Shown here: piece after piece, positions 61,844 through 64,000 of the stretch
How the letters are laid out: the number at the start of each line of letters is the position of its first letter
Position numbering within the stretch: position 1 is the stretch's first letter
From: Pictodentalium vernedei
Lineage: Eukaryota; Mollusca; Scaphopoda; Dentaliida; Dentaliidae
Direction: 5' to 3'
Length of the DNA stretch: 64,000 nucleotides
Assembly (NCBI GenBank): GCA_031216915.1
Contig: CM062297.1
Span: 369,905,704 to 369,969,703, forward strand
Program-made: the position numbers and the translations under genes
Notes under the pieces: model-generated
What the model saw: the letters and a program-made list of their open reading frames with translations, nothing else
What the model was told of the DNA's origin: nothing
The model's database searches: none

Positions 61844-61884
61844 GGTGTGTGTGTGTGTGTGTGTGTGTGTGAGCGAGTGTGCAT
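61264..61884 (-). CDS. Open GIY-YIG endonuclease frame fused to a His-Thr repeat leader (206 aa)
   Basis: Residues 1 to about 38 come from the (TG)n tract read as (CA)n and give MHTRSHTHT...HTHT. From residue about 39 the frame reads IIYLITCKRCRKQYVGQSQN, then RERATRHKQDIKHNADAPVA, then the REAFWINTLQ and PFGMN segments, ending PINE. All GIY-YIG landmarks are present and uninterrupted. It is a 5'-truncated element, so expression is doubtful. The fusion is an accident of insertion into the microsatellite. Confidence 0.6.
61769..61872 (+). repeat. (TG)n microsatellite at the upstream border of the Penelope pair
   Basis: About 45 TG units broken by GAGAGAGGG near 61838. Same repeat and same orientation as the tract at 56156-56255 on the other side of the insertion. 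Confidence 0.95.
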
Positions 61885-62741
61885 ACTTATCTTTACAAGA
61901 ACATGAATATAAGCTATTAGCTCTATTTCATCTGGTTAATTAATTAGTATTATAAGAATGAAATCCTACTGTAGTGGCAATGCTTGAGACTCAAATAAAG
62001 GGACCCAAGCAGTGACGGTGACGTGTTATATTGCAACATCCTGTTGTAACATGTGTTTTTTCTTGTGTGTATATATGTTTTATTTTAGCTCTTTGCTTAT
62101 TTCCACTCTTGCTTGGCAGTTAAGCATTGTAATCGGACGGTCTCTTGTGATCTCCGTTTCATACGATTTAAGTTAGAGGCCCGGTTACTTGTACTACCTA
62201 CAGTCTACAGTGCTCTGAGGTCTTCTGTGAGACCTTGCCAATATGAACAATAATGGTGTGGCCTACCAAGCCAATTCCATTGTTGTCCATCTTGACATGA
62301 TTTCACGAAGCTGCTCCTATGTTAATCACTTAAACGTCAATGCCTGTGTTCTTTATCTTCACAATAGCCATGTCAGGTAATATGCTACAAAGCTATTTCG
62401 AATATTTGTAATTCTTCCTTGCTCGCACAATTAGCGGCATAAACAGTTAGTTTACGATTAATATGCACCCCTTCTTCATTATACTTGCAATGTAATATAT
62501 GAATACGGAAGAGTTGCAAAATCCACCACCATTGAAGCATGAACAATATTCTTCACTTTACCTTTGTTCTTCACTCCGTACTCACTTTTTCCTATTCTTT
62601 CTTCTTGCTAAATATCCTACCTGCCAGACAGATGATGATTTCTCAATTTAAAATAGTCTCAGAAATTGAATTTATTGCTGGTGCTGTCCGAGCAAACCAT
62701 GTGGTCACTCATTATGCAACACTTGTTTGCCGAATTACATA
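61873..62741 (+). other. Region upstream of the LINE ORF, probably including its 5' leader
   Basis: No repeat shared with the rest of the window. A splice-acceptor-like TGTTTTATTTTAG lies at about 62079-62091. I cannot see where the LINE begins, and no clear ORF1 is visible. Confidence 0.35.
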
Positions 62742-64000
62742 ATGTGTTGTATAGAAGTTTATCGAGCCCGGATAGGCACCTTTTTAGGTTCGATGTCTAC
62801 TCGTACAGCGAGGAACCGCCTCTCTTTGAGACAATCTGTTTGTATCATAAATTACTTGATCCTGTGTCATCGTGGTGTGGATCGTTATCTGAGCCTGAGC
62901 CTGTGTACATTTTTCTTTTTTTTTCTCCAATCCGACATCGCCGTTAACTTCATACCTTTTGAGGCACAATATGTTAATGATTCAGTTATGAATTGCGCGC
63001 AACTGACCGTCTTTATCGTGTCAAGGTTTCTTCTACTCTGTGGAGACATTCACCCGAACCCTGGTCCAAACTCTAATGATTCAAGTACCACAACACAGGA
63101 GCTTAAAATCTGGCATATTAATATACAAAGCCTCAAACCCAAAATGGACATATTGCAGTACGAATGCCAAAACTACGACATTCTGGCTTTTACTGAAACC
63201 TGGCTTCGTGATGAAGATCAGTCCTCAGACATACTGATAAGTGGGTTTCAAGAGCCAGTGAGAAACGATCGGAAGACTCGAGGGGGTGGGGTCGCAATTT
63301 ATATTAAAAATAGTATTCCTTTCCGTCGTCGGCCAGAGATCGAGGTTGTGAACGTAGAGAGTATCTGGATAGAAATTCTCTCACCTCCCGGTAGATCTAA
63401 ATTAATAGGTGTATTTTATCGCCCACCAAACAGTCCTCCTGAAACATGGGAGGCGATATCTACATCTATTGATAGAGCCAAAGACTTTCATTGCTCCGAC
63501 ATAATTATTACTGGCGATTTTAATGAGAATCAATTAGATGCCTCCAAAAAATGTTTCACTGACATAAAAGACTATTATAACCTGAGGCAGCTTGTGAACG
63601 ACCCAACCAGTATTACAGAATCGTCGTCTACTCTGATTGACCTTTTCGCTGTCAGTGATACAGTCGGTGTTCAAAGATGCGAAGTTCTAGAACCTATTAT
63701 CCCTGATAAGACCCGCTATCACTGTCCAATCATCTTAGTTATAAAACACTCTAAACAATCGCGGACTACTTTCAAAAGAAAAATCTGGCTCTACAATCAA
63801 GCAAACTATTCCACCTTGAATGATGAGCTTTCCTGTTTCGATTGGGAGTCACATTTCGAAAATAGTCCAATAGTCTCTGTTGCTTCAACTCTTTCGGAAA
63901 TTCTACTTAATATTGCATCCAAACATATTCCTACAAAGGAGGTGACTATTCGCCCAGAACAACCTAAATGGATGCATAACAATATCAGGCTTCTAATACG
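62742..64000 (+). CDS. LINE ORF2, N-terminal part: 2A-like motif and APE endonuclease (runs off the right edge)
   Basis: The frame is open from 62670 to the end of the window. The first ATG is at 62742, with alternatives at 62793 and 62988. Residues 1 to about 100 are a poorly conserved leader with hydrophobic stretches. Residues about 94-109 read SRFLLLCGDIHPNPGP, a 2A-like ribosome-skipping motif. The endonuclease starts near residue 123: IWHINIQSLKPK, DILAFTETWL (catalytic Glu), RGGGVAIYIKNSI, GVFYRPPNSP, IIITGDFNEN (Asp/Asn), SSTLIDLF, TRYHCPIIL. The order is that of APE endonucleases of CR1/L2/Jockey-like LINEs. The last motif has Tyr where many have Asp (YHCPI against SDHxPI). The reverse transcriptase must lie beyond 64000. 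The frame is unbroken in the window, suggesting a young copy. Confidence 0.88.
   Translation, partial: MCCIEVYRARIGTFLGSMSTRTARNRLSLRQSVCIINYLILCHRGVDRYLSLSLCTFFFFFLQSDIAVNFIPFEAQYVNDSVMNCAQLTVFIVSRFLLLCGDIHPNPGPNSNDSSTTTQELKIWHINIQSLKPKMDILQYECQNYDILAFTETWLRDEDQSSDILISGFQEPVRNDRKTRGGGVAIYIKNSIPFRRRPEIEVVNVESIWIEILSPPGRSKLIGVFYRPPNSPPETWEAISTSIDRAKDFHCSDIIITGDFNENQLDASKKCFTDIKDYYNLRQLVNDPTSITESSSTLIDLFAVSDTVGVQRCEVLEPIIPDKTRYHCPIILVIKHSKQSRTTFKRKIWLYNQANYSTLNDELSCFDWESHFENSPIVSVASTLSEILLNIASKHIPTKEVTIRPEQPKWMHNNIRLLI
63024..63068 (+). other. 2A-like ribosome-skipping motif in the LINE ORF
   Basis: It encodes RFLLLCGDIHPNPGP. Canonical 2A is D(V/I)ExNPGP; here His replaces Glu and Pro fills the x. 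2A-like sequences at the N-terminus of APE-type LINEs are described for several animals. Skipping here would release a peptide of about 108 residues (from ATG 62742) from the endonuclease-RT. Whether the His variant works is unknown. Confidence 0.7.

Overview
The window looks like nuclear DNA of a bivalve mollusc. The reasons are tandem-core repeats of the pearl/HINE type known from bivalves, a tRNA-derived SINE, DIRS-type and Penelope-type retroelements, one spliced host exon, and the absence of bacterial gene organisation. Almost everything here is mobile or repetitive DNA. I recognise only one host coding exon: a phospholipase B-like (PLBD1-type) exon on the minus strand at 28585-28807.

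Layout. 1-1305: end of a tandem-core element (family A, about 157 bp units). 1362-7977: DIRS-type retroelement fossil (minus), with a SINE beside its right end (8002-8370). 8466-26262: three copies of an AT-rich family E with units of about 770 bp. The third copy is split by a 170-bp-unit element (family B, 15502-24460), which is itself split by a second DIRS-type element (16487-23420). 26263-35984: low-copy DNA with the PLBD1-like exon, many palindromic MITE-like hairpins, SINE remnants, a DIRS-3 fragment (30780-33300) carrying a nested repeat (family F), and family G (34080-34600). 35985-44331: two copies of family C, one carrying a nested family D copy, with a low-copy stretch between them that holds a tyrosine-recombinase remnant and an odd CCACTTTTGTAGTA cluster. 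44336-51731: a long-TIR fold-back element with CTAATTAG-rich ends, carrying nested A and D copies. 51848-55605: a partly inverted array rich in GCGCATGCGC palindromes. 55630-56255: compound microsatellite/satellite. 56256-61768: a Penelope-like element (minus) in a partial-plus-full tandem arrangement, lying inside a (TG)n tract. 61873-64000: 5' part of a LINE (plus) with a 2A-like motif and an APE endonuclease, running off the right edge.

How the parts relate. Families A, B, C and D share one design: a short 5' motif that is the inverse of a 3' hairpin arm, a tandem core of 155-440 bp units, a short microsatellite in most copies, and a terminal hairpin followed by CTAA. This matches non-autonomous Helentron-type elements (HINE, DINE-1, pearl). 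No Rep/helicase gene is visible, so they would need a source elsewhere. The most striking coding features are the Penelope-like element, whose first ORF carries an SGNH-hydrolase-like domain, and the LINE ORF with a 2A-like motif just before its endonuclease. All functional statements are readings of the sequence by eye; no alignment or database search was run.
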